In this document: piece after piece, positions 1 to 7,373 of the stretch
Layout: each line of letters starts with the position of its first letter
Numbering within the stretch: the first letter of the stretch is position 1
Assembly: GCA_017989485.1 (NCBI GenBank)
Contig: JAGNPU010000058.1
Coordinates: forward strand, 1-8,723
Source: Neisseriaceae bacterium
Lineage (GTDB): Bacteria; Pseudomonadota; Gammaproteobacteria; Burkholderiales; Neisseriaceae
Direction of reading: 5' to 3'
Length of the DNA: 8,723 nt
Position numbers and translations under genes: made by a program
Notes under the pieces: generated by a model
The model's input: the letters and a program-made list of their open reading frames with translations, nothing else
Database searches by the model: none
What the model was told of the DNA's origin: nothing

Positions 1-371
1 AACTGCTCGATTTCGCGCACAAAGCCCGCTAGGGTGTGCTGTAGCTGTGCCTCATCAAACGTCACTGGGGCAGTGGCGATCACGGCCCCATCGCTGTCGC
101 CCGTCTCGGTGCGCTCGCCAAACTTCAAGGTCGCCGTATAGGCCTTGTCGGCGTCTAAAAGGTATTGGGCAAACTTGGTGGCTTCGCCAAAGCAAATCGG
201 CAATAACCCGGTGGCCAATGGGTCTAACACCCCAGTGTGGCCCGCCTTTTCGGCCCGATACAGGCGCTTTACCTGCTGCAATGCGGTGTTGCTGGTGACG
301 TTTAACGCCTTGTCCAGCAGCAGCACGCCGTTGACGGCGCGCTTGCTTGGTTTTGTTCTGGTTTGATTCAT
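1..371 (-). CDS. truB: tRNA pseudouridine(55) synthase TruB, 3' part cut by window edge
   Basis: TruB isomerises uridine 55 in the T-loop of tRNAs to pseudouridine. The first 123 codons are visible, read from the ATG at 371-369; the rest lies beyond position 1. After a short basic leader the protein reads [20 protein letters not shown], the usual TruB opening. The catalytic block [20 protein letters not shown] follows, with the nucleophilic aspartate at about residue 50 (Asp48 in E. coli). The C-terminal part of the catalytic domain and the PUA-like domain are not in the window. A GGGTGG-like ribosome site lies just before the ATG. It is the last visible gene of the rimP-nusA-infB-rbfA-truB operon, 78 nt after rbfA, with a terminator-like hairpin in the gap. 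Identification is secure from the active-site motif; only completeness is unknown. Confidence 0.96.
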   Translation of the reverse strand, partial: MNQTRTKPSKRAVNGVLLLDKALNVTSNTALQQVKRLYRAEKAGHTGVLDPLATGLLPICFGEATKFAQYLLDADKAYTATLKFGERTETGDSDGAVIATAPVTFDEAQLQHTLAGFVREIEQ

Positions 372-399
372 AACCACCCGTTCTGTTGGGTTAAACGTG

Positions 400-425
400 A
401 AAAAGCCGAACCGGGGTTCAGCTTT
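400..425 (-). terminator. Terminator-like hairpin between rbfA and truB
   Basis: On the minus strand, arms AAAGCTGAAC and GTTCGGCTTT (one G-U pair) enclose a 4-nt loop of CCCG, and the 3' arm merges into a run of five T. This has the form of a Rho-independent terminator or attenuator. It lies 24 nt after the rbfA stop and 28 nt before the truB start, so it would partly uncouple truB from the upstream genes. The U-tract is short, so I expect partial rather than complete termination. Confidence 0.6.
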
Positions 426-449
426 AGGCTGTCATGAAGCATAGAGCCT

Positions 450-869
450 TTAAACCTGCTCGTCTTCTGCTTCTGGCGCGTCGTCATCGTGCTCGGCGGC
501 CGCCGCTTGATCCTCTACGGCCACTTTGTCGATGAGGTTAGAAATGTGTAGGCCACGCTCTATCGACTCGTCGTACAAAAAGTGTAGCTGCGGCGTATTG
601 AACACGGTCAAACGCTTGGCCAACTCGCTGCGTAAATAACCCGCAGCGTGCTCTAGCGCCTCTTGCGTGACTTCACGCTTGTCGGCATCAAAAATGGTGT
701 AATACACCTTGGCGTGAGAATAGTCACGGGTCACTTCCACTTCATTAAGGGTAATGAAGCTGGCGGCACGTGGGTCTTTCAAACCGGTGCGAATCAATTC
801 GGCCAATTCGCGTAGAATTTGCTCTTTAACACGGTCCACACGGGCATAACCACGGCTGTGTTTGGGCAT
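450..869 (-). CDS. rbfA: 30S ribosome-binding factor RbfA
   Basis: RbfA binds the pre-30S subunit near the 16S rRNA 5' helix and helps late small-subunit maturation and cold adaptation. The 139-residue product has the expected size. It opens with SRGYARVDRVKEQILRELA, the typical first helix. The type-II KH-like fold follows, with the AAG inter-helix kink near residues 75-77 and the conserved stretch RLTVFNTPQLHFLYDES near residues 86-102. The last 20 or so residues are a strongly acidic tail (DDDAPEAEDEQ), common in RbfA proteins and probably disordered. The ATG is preceded by AAAGGAAG at good spacing, which supports this start. It lies between infB and truB as in most proteobacteria. Terminator-like hairpins flank it on both sides, so its dose may be set separately from infB. 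Confidence 0.96.
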   Translation of the reverse strand: MPKHSRGYARVDRVKEQILRELAELIRTGLKDPRAASFITLNEVEVTRDYSHAKVYYTIFDADKREVTQEALEHAAGYLRSELAKRLTVFNTPQLHFLYDESIERGLHISNLIDKVAVEDQAAAAEHDDDAPEAEDEQV

Positions 870-887
870 AATCTTCCTTTAATATGT

Positions 888-921
888 AAAAAGCACGACG
901 CACAAGTTGAGCGCCGTGCTT
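888..921 (-). terminator. Terminator-like hairpin between infB and rbfA
   Basis: On the minus strand the arms AAGCACGGCGC and GCGTCGTGCTT pair over 11 bp with a single G-U. They enclose a 9-nt loop and run into five T. The T-tract ends 18 nt before the rbfA ATG and just before its ribosome site. The form is that of an intrinsic terminator inside the operon, probably an attenuator that lowers transcription of rbfA and truB relative to infB. It could also act as an RNA-processing or stability element. Confidence 0.7.
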
Positions 922-940
922 AGCTGGCCCTACCCTAACA

Positions 941-3751
941 TTATAGGGTACGCGCCACTTCGATCATTTCGTAAGCTTCCAGTTGGTCGCCAATTTCGAT
1001 CTCGTTGAAGTTTTTCAACATCAAACCACACTCGTAACCCTGCTTCACTTCTTTCACGTCATCTTTATAACGCTTCAAGGAATCAAGCTGGCCCGTATGG
1101 ATCACCACGTTGTTGCGGATTAAGCGCACCATGGCATCGCGTTTCACCATGCCATCAGTCACCATACAACCGGCAATGTTGCCGACTTTAGACACGTTGA
1201 TGACCTGACGAATTTCCACGGTACCCAGAATTTGTTCTTTCTGTTCTGGGGCCAACATGCCTGACATGGCTGCTTTCACGTCATCAATGGCGTCATAGAT
1301 GATGTTGTAGTAGCGTATGTCCACGCCTTCTGCTTCGGCCAATTTACGCGCCGCTGCGTCTGCACGGGTGTTAAAGCCAATGATCACGGCGTGAGAGGCA
1401 ATCGCCAAGTTCACGTCAGATTCGCTGATGCCGCCTACGCCGCTGTGCAATACATCCACTTTCACTTCGTCGGTAGACATTTTTTGCAAGCTGCTTGATA
1501 AGGCTTCGTAAGAACCCTGTACGTCGGCCTTGATGATCACAGACAGATGGCTGGCTTCGCCGGCACCCATATTGGCAAACACGCTTTCCAAATTGGCTGC
1601 TTGTTGACGGGCCAGGCGCACGTCGCGGTATTTGCCCTGACGGAACAAGGCCACTTCACGGGCTTTCTTCTCATCGGTCAACACCATGGCGTCTTCACCG
1701 GCATTCGGCACATCCGACAAGCCCAAGATTTCAACGGGAATCGACGGACCGGCTGAATCAATGCTTTTGCCGTTTTCGTCAATCATGGCGCGAATCTTAC
1801 CGTAGGCAGAACCGGCCAACAGCATGTCGCCCTTGCGCAAGGTACCAGACTGTACCAGCAGCGTAGACACAGGACCACGGCCCTTGTCCAAGCGTGCCTC
1901 GACAATAATGCCTTTGGCGGGCGCTTCCACTGGCGCAGTCAATTCCAACACTTCGGCTTCCAACAGCACGGCTTCCAACAAAGCATCAATATTAATGCCC
2001 TGTTTGGCAGACACGTTGATGAACTGAGTCGGGCCGCCCCATTCTTCAGGCACCACTTCGTGGGCCACTAATTCTTGACGAATTTTTTCAGGGTTGGCGG
2101 ATTCTTTATCAATCTTGTTGACCGCAACCACCAAGGGCACGCCCGCTGCTTTCGCATGGTGAACGGCTTCAATGGTTTGTGGCATCACGCCGTCATCGGC
2201 AGCCACCACCAGAATCACAATGTCGGTGGCTTTGGCACCACGGGCACGCATGGCGGTAAACGCCTCGTGACCTGGGGTATCCAAGAACGTCACCACACCA
2301 CGGTCTGTTTGTACGTGGTAAGCGCCAATGTGCTGGGTAATGCCACCTGCTTCACCGGTCGCCACTTTGGCGCGACGGATGTAGTCAAGCAATGAGGTTT
2401 TACCATGGTCAACGTGGCCCATAACGGTCACCACCGGTGGACGAGGCAATGATTCGCCTTCAATCAACACTTCACCATCCATCAAGAACGCATCTGGATC
2501 ATCCGGCTCGGCGGCTTTACCAATGTGGCCCATTTCACCCACCACAATCAGGGCAGTTTCTTGGTCCAGCACTTGGTTAATCGTCACCATCATGCCCATG
2601 TTCATCAACACTTTAATCACTTCAACGGCCTTAACCGCCATTTTGTGCGACAAATCTGAAACAGAAATGGTTTCCGGCACCAATACTTCATGCACTACTG
2701 GCTCAGTAGGCGCATTAAAGGCATGCTGGTTGTTTTCGTCATGACGGGTTTGATGGCGACGGCCACCCCCACGTTTGCCTGTTTTCCAACGGCTGTCATC
2801 ACCACCGCGACCGCCGCCTTTGCCTTTGGCTGGCGCACGGCCTTTGCCGCCGCGGTTATCACCCCAGCTGCCGCGTTCGTTTTTGTCGTTCTTCACTTCT
2901 TTAACCGCAGTCACCGTAGGCTTCACGTCCGCAGGCTTGGCTGCAGGACCGGTTTTGGCCAATGGCGCTTTTTCGGTCACAGAAGCAGAGCGATCTGCCT
3001 TCTTCGCCGTTGCGTCTTTGACTTCTTGCTCGGCCGCCAGACGGGCCGCGACGCGACGCGCTTCACGATCTTGCTTAGACTTCAACAAAGCTTCTTGATG
3101 GCCACGCAAAGCCTCGGCGCGTTTGGCCTCATCTTCACGCTGGGCGCGTTCGGCTTCGCTGATGACTTGAACAGGCTCATCTTTTTTCACTTTGGCCACG
3201 GGTGCCGCTTCAACAGCCTTAGCCGGCTCAGCAGCAACCGCTTTAACGGGCTCAGCCTTGGCTTCCACCTTAGCAGCTGCCTTAGGCGCTGCGGCAGGTT
3301 TGGCTTCGGCTTTGGCCGCCGCTTCTGCGGCCAGCTTGGCAGCAGCGTCGGCTTGCGCCTTGGCCGTTGCCGCAGCGGCTTTTTCAGCCTCAGCAGCTTG
3401 GGCAGCAACCTGCGCCTTGGCTTCTTCTGCCACGGCGTCTTGGGCTTTTTTGGCCGCGTCAACGTCTGCCGCATCAGGCTCTACGGCCACGCGACGACGA
3501 CGACGGGTTTCCACTTGAACAGTGCCTGCCGCAGTTTGAATTTCAGAAGTTTTCTTTTGCATTAAGGTAATATTACCTTGGCCTTCACCACTGCCTTGCT
3601 GCAAGAACGACAACAGTTGTTGTTTGTCCGCAGAAGAAACACCATCATTCGTTGTGCTTTTACGCACGCCTGCTGCATTTAACTGCTCAAGTAAGCGCTC
3701 GGGTGTTAAGTTCAATTCTCTTGCCAGCTGCTCTACATTATTACTATCCAT
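941..3751 (-). CDS. infB: Translation initiation factor IF-2
   Basis: IF2 is the GTPase that brings formyl-methionyl initiator tRNA to the 30S subunit and promotes subunit joining. The product from the chosen start is 936 residues. Order of parts: an IF2_N helical domain (about 1-50); a basic [10 protein letters not shown] stretch typical of the IF2-associated region (about 66-90); a long Ala/Lys/Glu linker (about 90-310); a Gly/Arg-rich basic patch; a second IF2_N-type domain (about 358-410); then the G domain, with GHVDHGKTS near 445, DTPGHEAF near 491 and NKID near 545. The beta-barrel and C-terminal initiator-tRNA-binding domains end in [10 protein letters not shown]. An in-frame ATG 45 nt upstream (3796) would overlap nusA and has no better ribosome site. 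The ATG at 3751 has AAGGGGG five bases upstream and begins at the conserved [10 protein letters not shown]. It is the third gene of the operon. Shorter forms from internal starts, as known in E. coli, cannot be decided here. Confidence 0.97.
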   Translation of the reverse strand: MDSNNVEQLARELNLTPERLLEQLNAAGVRKSTTNDGVSSADKQQLLSFLQQGSGEGQGNITLMQKKTSEIQTAAGTVQVETRRRRRVAVEPDAADVDAAKKAQDAVAEEAKAQVAAQAAEAEKAAAATAKAQADAAAKLAAEAAAKAEAKPAAAPKAAAKVEAKAEPVKAVAAEPAKAVEAAPVAKVKKDEPVQVISEAERAQREDEAKRAEALRGHQEALLKSKQDREARRVAARLAAEQEVKDATAKKADRSASVTEKAPLAKTGPAAKPADVKPTVTAVKEVKNDKNERGSWGDNRGGKGRAPAKGKGGGRGGDDSRWKTGKRGGGRRHQTRHDENNQHAFNAPTEPVVHEVLVPETISVSDLSHKMAVKAVEVIKVLMNMGMMVTINQVLDQETALIVVGEMGHIGKAAEPDDPDAFLMDGEVLIEGESLPRPPVVTVMGHVDHGKTSLLDYIRRAKVATGEAGGITQHIGAYHVQTDRGVVTFLDTPGHEAFTAMRARGAKATDIVILVVAADDGVMPQTIEAVHHAKAAGVPLVVAVNKIDKESANPEKIRQELVAHEVVPEEWGGPTQFINVSAKQGINIDALLEAVLLEAEVLELTAPVEAPAKGIIVEARLDKGRGPVSTLLVQSGTLRKGDMLLAGSAYGKIRAMIDENGKSIDSAGPSIPVEILGLSDVPNAGEDAMVLTDEKKAREVALFRQGKYRDVRLARQQAANLESVFANMGAGEASHLSVIIKADVQGSYEALSSSLQKMSTDEVKVDVLHSGVGGISESDVNLAIASHAVIIGFNTRADAAARKLAEAEGVDIRYYNIIYDAIDDVKAAMSGMLAPEQKEQILGTVEIRQVINVSKVGNIAGCMVTDGMVKRDAMVRLIRNNVVIHTGQLDSLKRYKDDVKEVKQGYECGLMLKNFNEIEIGDQLEAYEMIEVARTL

Positions 3752-3756
3752 ACCAA

Positions 3757-3763
3757 CCCCCTT
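3757..3763 (-). promoter_or_regulatory. infB ribosome binding site (decides the start)
   Basis: AAGGGGG on the minus strand lies 5 nt before the ATG at 3751, in the 16-nt gap after the nusA stop codon. It supports the 936-residue IF2 start over the longer frame that would overlap the 3' end of nusA. Confidence 0.75.
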
Positions 3764-3767
3764 GTTC

Positions 3768-5252
3768 TTACTCAGTAAACCAGTGTGCGCGCGCATTCAT
3801 GATGATGTTTTTAGCTTCATCTTCGGTGACACCAGTAATCTCAATTAACTCGTCGACTGACAGTTCTGCCAAATCGTCACGAGTGGTGATTTCAGCCTGC
3901 GCCAATTCGCGCAACATGTCTGAATCCACACCATCTAAAGTTTTCAAATCTTCCGCCACGGCACCCAACTGCTCTTCGGTGGCAATGGCCAGAGTCAAAA
4001 TTGCGTCGCGCGCACGGCCACGAAGCATCTCTACTGCAGCTTCGTCTAAGCCGTCAACTTCCAACAGCTCGTTGACAGGCACGTACGCGACTTCCTCGAG
4101 GGTCACAAACCCTTCTTGAACCAATTTATTGGCCATGTCGGCATCAATATTTAAGTGGTTCACAAACAGCTCACGAACCGCTGCGTCTTCCGCTTCATTT
4201 TGTTCTTCCGCTTCAGCAACCGTCATGATGTTCAGGTTCCAGCCGGTCAACTCTGCGGCCAAGCGCACGTTTTGACCGCCACGACCAATGGCCAAGGCCA
4301 GCTGATCTTCGGACACCACCACGTCTACCGAATGCTTGTCTTCGTCGATCAAGATCCGGCTCACTTCAGCAGGCGACAAGGCATTGATGATGAACTGCGC
4401 CGTATCAGGCGACCACAACACCACGTCAATACGCTCACCGGCCAACTCGTTGGTCACCGCATTCACGCGTGAACCACGCATGCCGATACAGGTGCCTTGA
4501 GGGTCGATGCGCGCATCGTTGCCTTTAACCGCGATTTTGGCACGCATGCCAGGGTCACGGGCGACTTCTTTAATTTCCAACAGGCCGTCTTCAATTTCTG
4601 GCACTTCCATTTCGAACAGCTTGGCCAGAAAATCGCGAGAAGTACGGGTCAACACCACCTGTGGACGAGTGCCGTGTTGGTCAACGCGCAACAAATAGGC
4701 ACGGACACGGTCACCTGAACGCAGGTTTTCTTTAGGTATCATTTGATCGCGTGGCAGCAAAGCCTCTAAGCGACCGCACTCAATCACTGCGCCATGACGC
4801 TCAACGCGCTTCACGGTGCCCAATACCAGATGTTCTTTACGCTGTAAGAACTCATTCAAAATCTGTTCTCGTTCGGCATCACGAATGCGTTGCAAAATCA
4901 CCTGTTTGGCGGTTTGCGCACCAATGCGACCGAATTCCACATTTTCAATAGGCTCTTCGATGTAACCGCCCACCTCAACGTCAGAATCAGGGTATTGCTC
5001 TTGTACTTCTTCGATGGTTAATTGTAGCTCTTCATCCATCAAATCTTCATCATTCACCACCAACCAGCGGCGATAGTTCTGATACTCGCCCGTCTCTCTG
5101 TCGATAGACACGCGCACATCAATATTTTCTTGATTGAATTTCTTTTTAGTCGCACTGGCCAGTGCAAACTCTAACGCACTGAACACCACATCTTGGCTGA
5201 CATTTTTTTCACTTGCCAAGGCATCAACTAACAGTAAAATTTCGCGGCTCAT
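3768..5252 (-). CDS. nusA: Transcription termination/antitermination factor NusA
   Basis: NusA binds RNA polymerase, enhances pausing and intrinsic termination, and takes part in antitermination on rRNA operons. The product is 494 residues, almost the E. coli length. Domains in order: the N-terminal polymerase-binding domain (about 1-130), which contains [10 protein letters not shown]; an S1 domain (about 138-202); KH1 with its GMRG loop at 257-260; KH2 with GRGG at 323-326; and two C-terminal acidic repeats (about 360-420 and 435-494). The second repeat ends [13 protein letters not shown]. Having both acidic repeats is the gamma/beta-proteobacterial form. The start is supported by GGAGG 7-8 nt upstream. 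It lies 30 nt after rimP and 16 nt before infB. Nothing is truncated. Feedback by NusA on the hairpins of its own operon is plausible but inferred. Confidence 0.98.
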   Translation of the reverse strand: MSREILLLVDALASEKNVSQDVVFSALEFALASATKKKFNQENIDVRVSIDRETGEYQNYRRWLVVNDEDLMDEELQLTIEEVQEQYPDSDVEVGGYIEEPIENVEFGRIGAQTAKQVILQRIRDAEREQILNEFLQRKEHLVLGTVKRVERHGAVIECGRLEALLPRDQMIPKENLRSGDRVRAYLLRVDQHGTRPQVVLTRTSRDFLAKLFEMEVPEIEDGLLEIKEVARDPGMRAKIAVKGNDARIDPQGTCIGMRGSRVNAVTNELAGERIDVVLWSPDTAQFIINALSPAEVSRILIDEDKHSVDVVVSEDQLALAIGRGGQNVRLAAELTGWNLNIMTVAEAEEQNEAEDAAVRELFVNHLNIDADMANKLVQEGFVTLEEVAYVPVNELLEVDGLDEAAVEMLRGRARDAILTLAIATEEQLGAVAEDLKTLDGVDSDMLRELAQAEITTRDDLAELSVDELIEITGVTEDEAKNIIMNARAHWFTE

Positions 5253-5265
5253 GCACTTTCCTCCG

Positions 5266-5279
5266 AAGCCTTCAGGCTT
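5266..5279 (-). repeat. Small inverted repeat beside the nusA ribosome site
   Basis: AAGCC-TGAA-GGCTT forms a perfect 5-bp stem with a tetraloop in the 30-nt gap between rimP and nusA. It ends two bases before the GGAGG ribosome site. No T-run follows, so it is not a terminator. It could affect ribosome access or mark an mRNA processing site. The short stem means chance is possible. Confidence 0.4.
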
Positions 5280-5282
5280 AAA

Positions 5283-5720
5283 TTAAAACTCAGGTTTTAA
5301 CCGGGCTTTATCAATATTTGTTAACTCTAATTGCACTGTTTTTTTGTCAACCGTGTTATCCAGCGTCAACGTTTGAGTCGCCTCGTCAAATGACACCATG
5401 CGGCCTTCAAATTTTTTCTGACCATCAACCGGCAAACGGGTTTTAATCTTCGCAAGCTGTCCAGCAAAGCGGATAAAATCAGCTGCTTTTTTCAAAGGAC
5501 GATCCAACCCAGGGCTAGAAACTTCCAAACGGTTATAATTCACGTCTTCAACCATGAACAAACGCGTCATGTGATGACTCACAGTGACGCAATCCTCTAC
5601 GGCGATACCGCCTGGCTTGTCAATAAAAATACGCATATCGCCATTAGGCAATAGCTCATAGTCAACCAACTCGTACCCTAGCCCAGGTAAGGTTTTTTCT
5701 AAAATAGAACGAACGTCCAT
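5283..5720 (-). CDS. rimP: Ribosome maturation factor RimP
   Basis: RimP (formerly YhbC, DUF150) binds free 30S subunits and is needed for efficient maturation of the small subunit, especially around protein S12. The 145-residue product has the usual length. The N-terminal alpha/beta domain contains [20 protein letters not shown]. The family hallmark [12 protein letters not shown] sits at residues 65-76. The C-terminal SH3-like barrel spans about 85-145 and ends [10 protein letters not shown]. The ATG has GGGAG four bases upstream. It is the first gene of the operon, directly upstream of nusA as in most bacteria. A U-tracted hairpin lies 15 nt before the start codon, so entry into the whole operon may be attenuated. 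In E. coli an initiator tRNA gene precedes this position; none is visible here. Confidence 0.97.
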   Translation of the reverse strand: MDVRSILEKTLPGLGYELVDYELLPNGDMRIFIDKPGGIAVEDCVTVSHHMTRLFMVEDVNYNRLEVSSPGLDRPLKKAADFIRFAGQLAKIKTRLPVDGQKKFEGRMVSFDEATQTLTLDNTVDKKTVQLELTNIDKARLKPEF

Positions 5721-5735
5721 TGCACTCCCACAAAT

Positions 5736-5757
5736 AAAAAAATGGGCAAAAGCCCAT
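5736..5757 (-). terminator. Terminator/attenuator in the rimP operon leader
   Basis: On the minus strand, ATGGGC and GCCCAT form a perfect 6-bp stem with a TTTT loop. The last T of the stem continues into a run of seven T. It points toward rimP and ends 15 nt before the rimP ATG. The only upstream gene, serC, is on the other strand, so it cannot be the terminator of a neighbouring gene in this window. It is best explained as a leader attenuator of the rimP-nusA-infB operon. No obvious alternative antiterminator pairing was found by eye. Confidence 0.75.
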
Positions 5758-5781
5758 CTCTCAGAATCGAAAAACGCCTTT

Positions 5782-5810
5782 ATTCTACCTTAACTGTGGG
5801 CAAAAGGGAA
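5782..5810 (-). promoter_or_regulatory. Candidate promoter of the rimP-nusA-infB operon
   Basis: On the minus strand a TAGAAT -10 box (5782-5787, five of six consensus) follows a weak -35 TTCCCT (5805-5810) by 17 bp. Transcription would start near 5775, giving a leader of about 55 nt that contains the attenuator hairpin. The -35 box matches poorly, so the assignment rests on the -10 box and the position. Confidence 0.4.
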
Positions 5811-5905
5811 CCTTCTTAATCATCTTTCTTCGCCAACGTCATGACTGCTGTAAAAGTCATTTTTATAAATAAAATGAAACGCTTAAATAAAGCCCGTCGC
5901 CATAG

Positions 5906-5948
5906 GCCAAAATAGTTCGTCCCAAAAGCCTCATCCGATCATTTTGGC
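5906..5948. repeat. Inverted repeat upstream of the serC -35 box
   Basis: GCCAAAAT (5906-5913) is matched by its exact complement ATTTTGGC (5941-5948), 27 bp apart. The match extends by three more pairs across a single bulged G (ATA at 5902-5904, TAT at 5949-5951). The right arm ends at the serC -35 box, so it could be an operator. It could also be chance in an AT-rich region. Confidence 0.35.
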
Positions 5949-5950
5949 TA

Positions 5951-5979
5951 TTGATGATTCCCCCACAACCTACTAGAAT
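5951..5979 (+). promoter_or_regulatory. Predicted sigma70 promoter of serC
   Basis: TTGATG (5951-5956, four of six consensus) and TAGAAT (5974-5979, five of six) are separated by exactly 17 bp. Transcription should start near 5986, about 110 nt before the serC ATG. This is the best-matching promoter seen by eye in the window. Confidence 0.65.
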
Positions 5980-5988
5980 CAAGAGGTG

Positions 5989-6020
5989 GCGAAACCTAGG
6001 CTTGGGCCTAATGGTTTCGC
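5989..6020 (+). promoter_or_regulatory. Stem-loop at the 5' end of the serC leader
   Basis: GCGAAACC (5989-5996) pairs with GGTTTCGC (6013-6020). Inside, TAGGC pairs with GCCTA around a TTGG loop, leaving a 2-nt bulge (AT). The 13-bp stem starts only about three bases after the predicted transcription start, so the mRNA would begin with a hairpin. Such 5' stems commonly protect an mRNA from RNase E/RppH-type decay. The following TTTACTT is a poor U-tract, so efficient termination here is less likely. Confidence 0.5.
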
Positions 6021-6095
6021 TTTACTTATAGGTGATTTGACCAAAAGTGATCAAACGCCGCTTCCATCGACACTCCTTACTACAAAGGCGCACAC

Positions 6096-7199
6096 ATGAG
6101 TACCCCGATTTACAACTTCTCTGCTGGTCCCGCAACCTTACCCGAAGACGTTTTAAAGGCCGCCCAGGCGGAACTGCTAGACTATCAGGGAACGGGCTTC
6201 TCGGTGATGACCATGAGCCATCGTAGCGATTTGTTTATCGACATCATGACGCGTGCCGAACAAAGCCTACGTCAGCTGATGAACATTCCCAATAATTACA
6301 AGGTTTTGTTCTTGCAAGGCGGCGCCAGCGCCCAGTTCAACATGCTCTCGCTCAACCTGGCTCAGGGCTTTAAAAGCATTAACTCGGTGGTGACGGGCAA
6401 CTGGAGCCTGATGGCCAACCACGAAATGGGCAAGCTGGTCGACGCCAAGGTACACGTGGCCGCCCACGCAGGTGAGCTATACAACTACACTAACCTGCCT
6501 AGCCCCAGCGCCTGGCAGCTAGACGAAAGCGCGGCGTACACCCACTACACGTCTAACGAAACCGTCCACGGCCTGCAGTATCAGTCTTTGCCCACGGCGG
6601 CACTGACCAGCACACCGCTCGTGTGCGACATGTCTAGCGACATTATTTCTCGCCCCGTCAACGTCAACGACTTTGGCGTGATTTATGCGGGCGCACAGAA
6701 AAACATCGGCCCAGCCGGCACCACCATCGTGATCATCCGCGAAGACTTACTGGAGCGCTCTTTGCCTCTGGTGCCCAGCGTGTGGAATTACAAAAGCCAC
6801 GTCAACAAAGAAGGCATGTACAACACCCCTGCCACGTATCCGGTCTACATCGCCGGCCTAGTGTTCGACTGGCTGATCAAACAGGGCGGCGTCAACGCCA
6901 TCGAAGTCAAAAACCGCGAAAAAGCGGCCCTGTTGTATCACTACATAGACAACAGCAATGGCTATTATAAGAACACCATTCACCCAGACGTACGCTCCAC
7001 CATGAACGTCATCTTCCACACCGAATCTGCCGAACGCGATGCCCTGTTTGCCCAGGAAGCCGACAAGCAAGGCTTAAAATTGCTGAAAGGCTACAAGTCT
7101 ATGGGCGGCATGCGTGCCAGCATTTACAACGCCATGCCCTTGGCCGGCGTCCAAGCCTTGATTCAATTCATGGATGAGTTTAAGGCGCGCCACCCTTAA
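6096..7199 (+). CDS. serC: Phosphoserine aminotransferase SerC
   Basis: SerC is a cytoplasmic PLP enzyme that transaminates 3-phosphohydroxypyruvate to phosphoserine, with glutamate as amino donor, in serine synthesis. In many proteobacteria it also acts on the 4-phosphothreonine branch of PLP synthesis. The 367-residue product is close to the usual 360. It opens with YNFSAGPATLPEDVL, carries the cofactor-phosphate loop GGASAQF near residues 75-81, and SNETVHG near 154-160. The Schiff-base lysine lies in GAQKNIGPAG at residue 202 (Lys198 in E. coli). The C-terminal GGMRASIYNAM substrate-arginine region is intact. AAAGG lies 7 nt before the ATG. It is monocistronic, with its own promoter and a strong terminator, and is divergent from rimP. 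Confidence 0.98.
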   Translation: MSTPIYNFSAGPATLPEDVLKAAQAELLDYQGTGFSVMTMSHRSDLFIDIMTRAEQSLRQLMNIPNNYKVLFLQGGASAQFNMLSLNLAQGFKSINSVVTGNWSLMANHEMGKLVDAKVHVAAHAGELYNYTNLPSPSAWQLDESAAYTHYTSNETVHGLQYQSLPTAALTSTPLVCDMSSDIISRPVNVNDFGVIYAGAQKNIGPAGTTIVIIREDLLERSLPLVPSVWNYKSHVNKEGMYNTPATYPVYIAGLVFDWLIKQGGVNAIEVKNREKAALLYHYIDNSNGYYKNTIHPDVRSTMNVIFHTESAERDALFAQEADKQGLKLLKGYKSMGGMRASIYNAMPLAGVQALIQFMDEFKARHP

Positions 7200-7221
7200 G
7201 CGTCTTGGCACCATCCCGCCG

Positions 7222-7248
7222 AAAGCGCCCCAGCAGGGGCGCTTTTTT
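7222..7248 (+). terminator. Intrinsic terminator of serC
   Basis: AAAGCGCCCC and GGGGCGCTTT form a perfect 10-bp stem with an AGCA tetraloop. The T-tract totals six T, partly within the stem. It lies 22 nt after the serC stop codon, a textbook Rho-independent terminator, and isolates serC from the small gene downstream. Confidence 0.93.
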
Positions 7249-7373
7249 ATTAACCGCTGCGGCAACGCTAGGGCCACAAACTAAGCCATCCCGCACGGCA
7301 GCACCCTTCCGGGGAACCAAAAGCCGGCAAGCCACTCTTAAATCGCGTTACCCCTACAACACAAGGACACCCC

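Larger units (their letters stand above)
5721..6095. other. Divergent intergenic region between rimP and serC
   Basis: This 375-bp region has no convincing gene. It holds the rimP attenuator and promoter candidate at its left, and the serC promoter and 5' hairpin at its right. The middle is AT-rich, with a 6-bp stem ATGACT/AGTCAT (5841-5860) followed by T on the plus strand. It also holds an inverted repeat GCCAAAAT (5906-5913) and ATTTTGGC (5941-5948), and several CCAAAA motifs. No tRNA was recognised. A 14-codon minus-strand frame (5816-5860) lacks a ribosome site. Confidence 0.7.

Noticed and set aside
2690..3565. 291-codon plus-strand open frame antisense to infB
   Set aside because: It lies opposite the Ala/Lys-rich IF2 linker, whose codon bias leaves the antisense frame open. 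The product is low-complexity Phe/Arg/Gly/Leu-rich with no recognisable domain, and infB is certain.
3752..3796. Longer IF2 start at 3796, adding 15 residues
   Set aside because: It would overlap the nusA 3' end. The added residues are not IF2-like, and the ATG at 3751 has its own ribosome site and the conserved N-terminus.
3917..3924. TGTCTGAA in nusA as part of a Neisseriaceae DNA uptake sequence
   Set aside because: Only the last eight bases match one dialect. I saw no full 10-12-mer of any dialect I know, and no repeated copies in the window.
5816..5860. 14-codon minus-strand frame (MTFTAVMTLAKKDD) as a leader peptide of the rimP operon
   Set aside because: There is no ribosome site, it lies upstream of the candidate promoter, and there is no run of regulatory codons.
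5721..6095. Initiator tRNA gene (metY-like) upstream of rimP
   Set aside because: No T-loop GGTTCGAATCC-like sequence, CCA end or cloverleaf arms were found on either strand.
7249..7373. Promoter or extra small gene between the serC terminator and the small basic gene
   Set aside because: No convincing -35/-10 pair was found. Overlapping frames here lack ribosome sites and family resemblance, so nothing is annotated beyond the ribosome site of the small gene.
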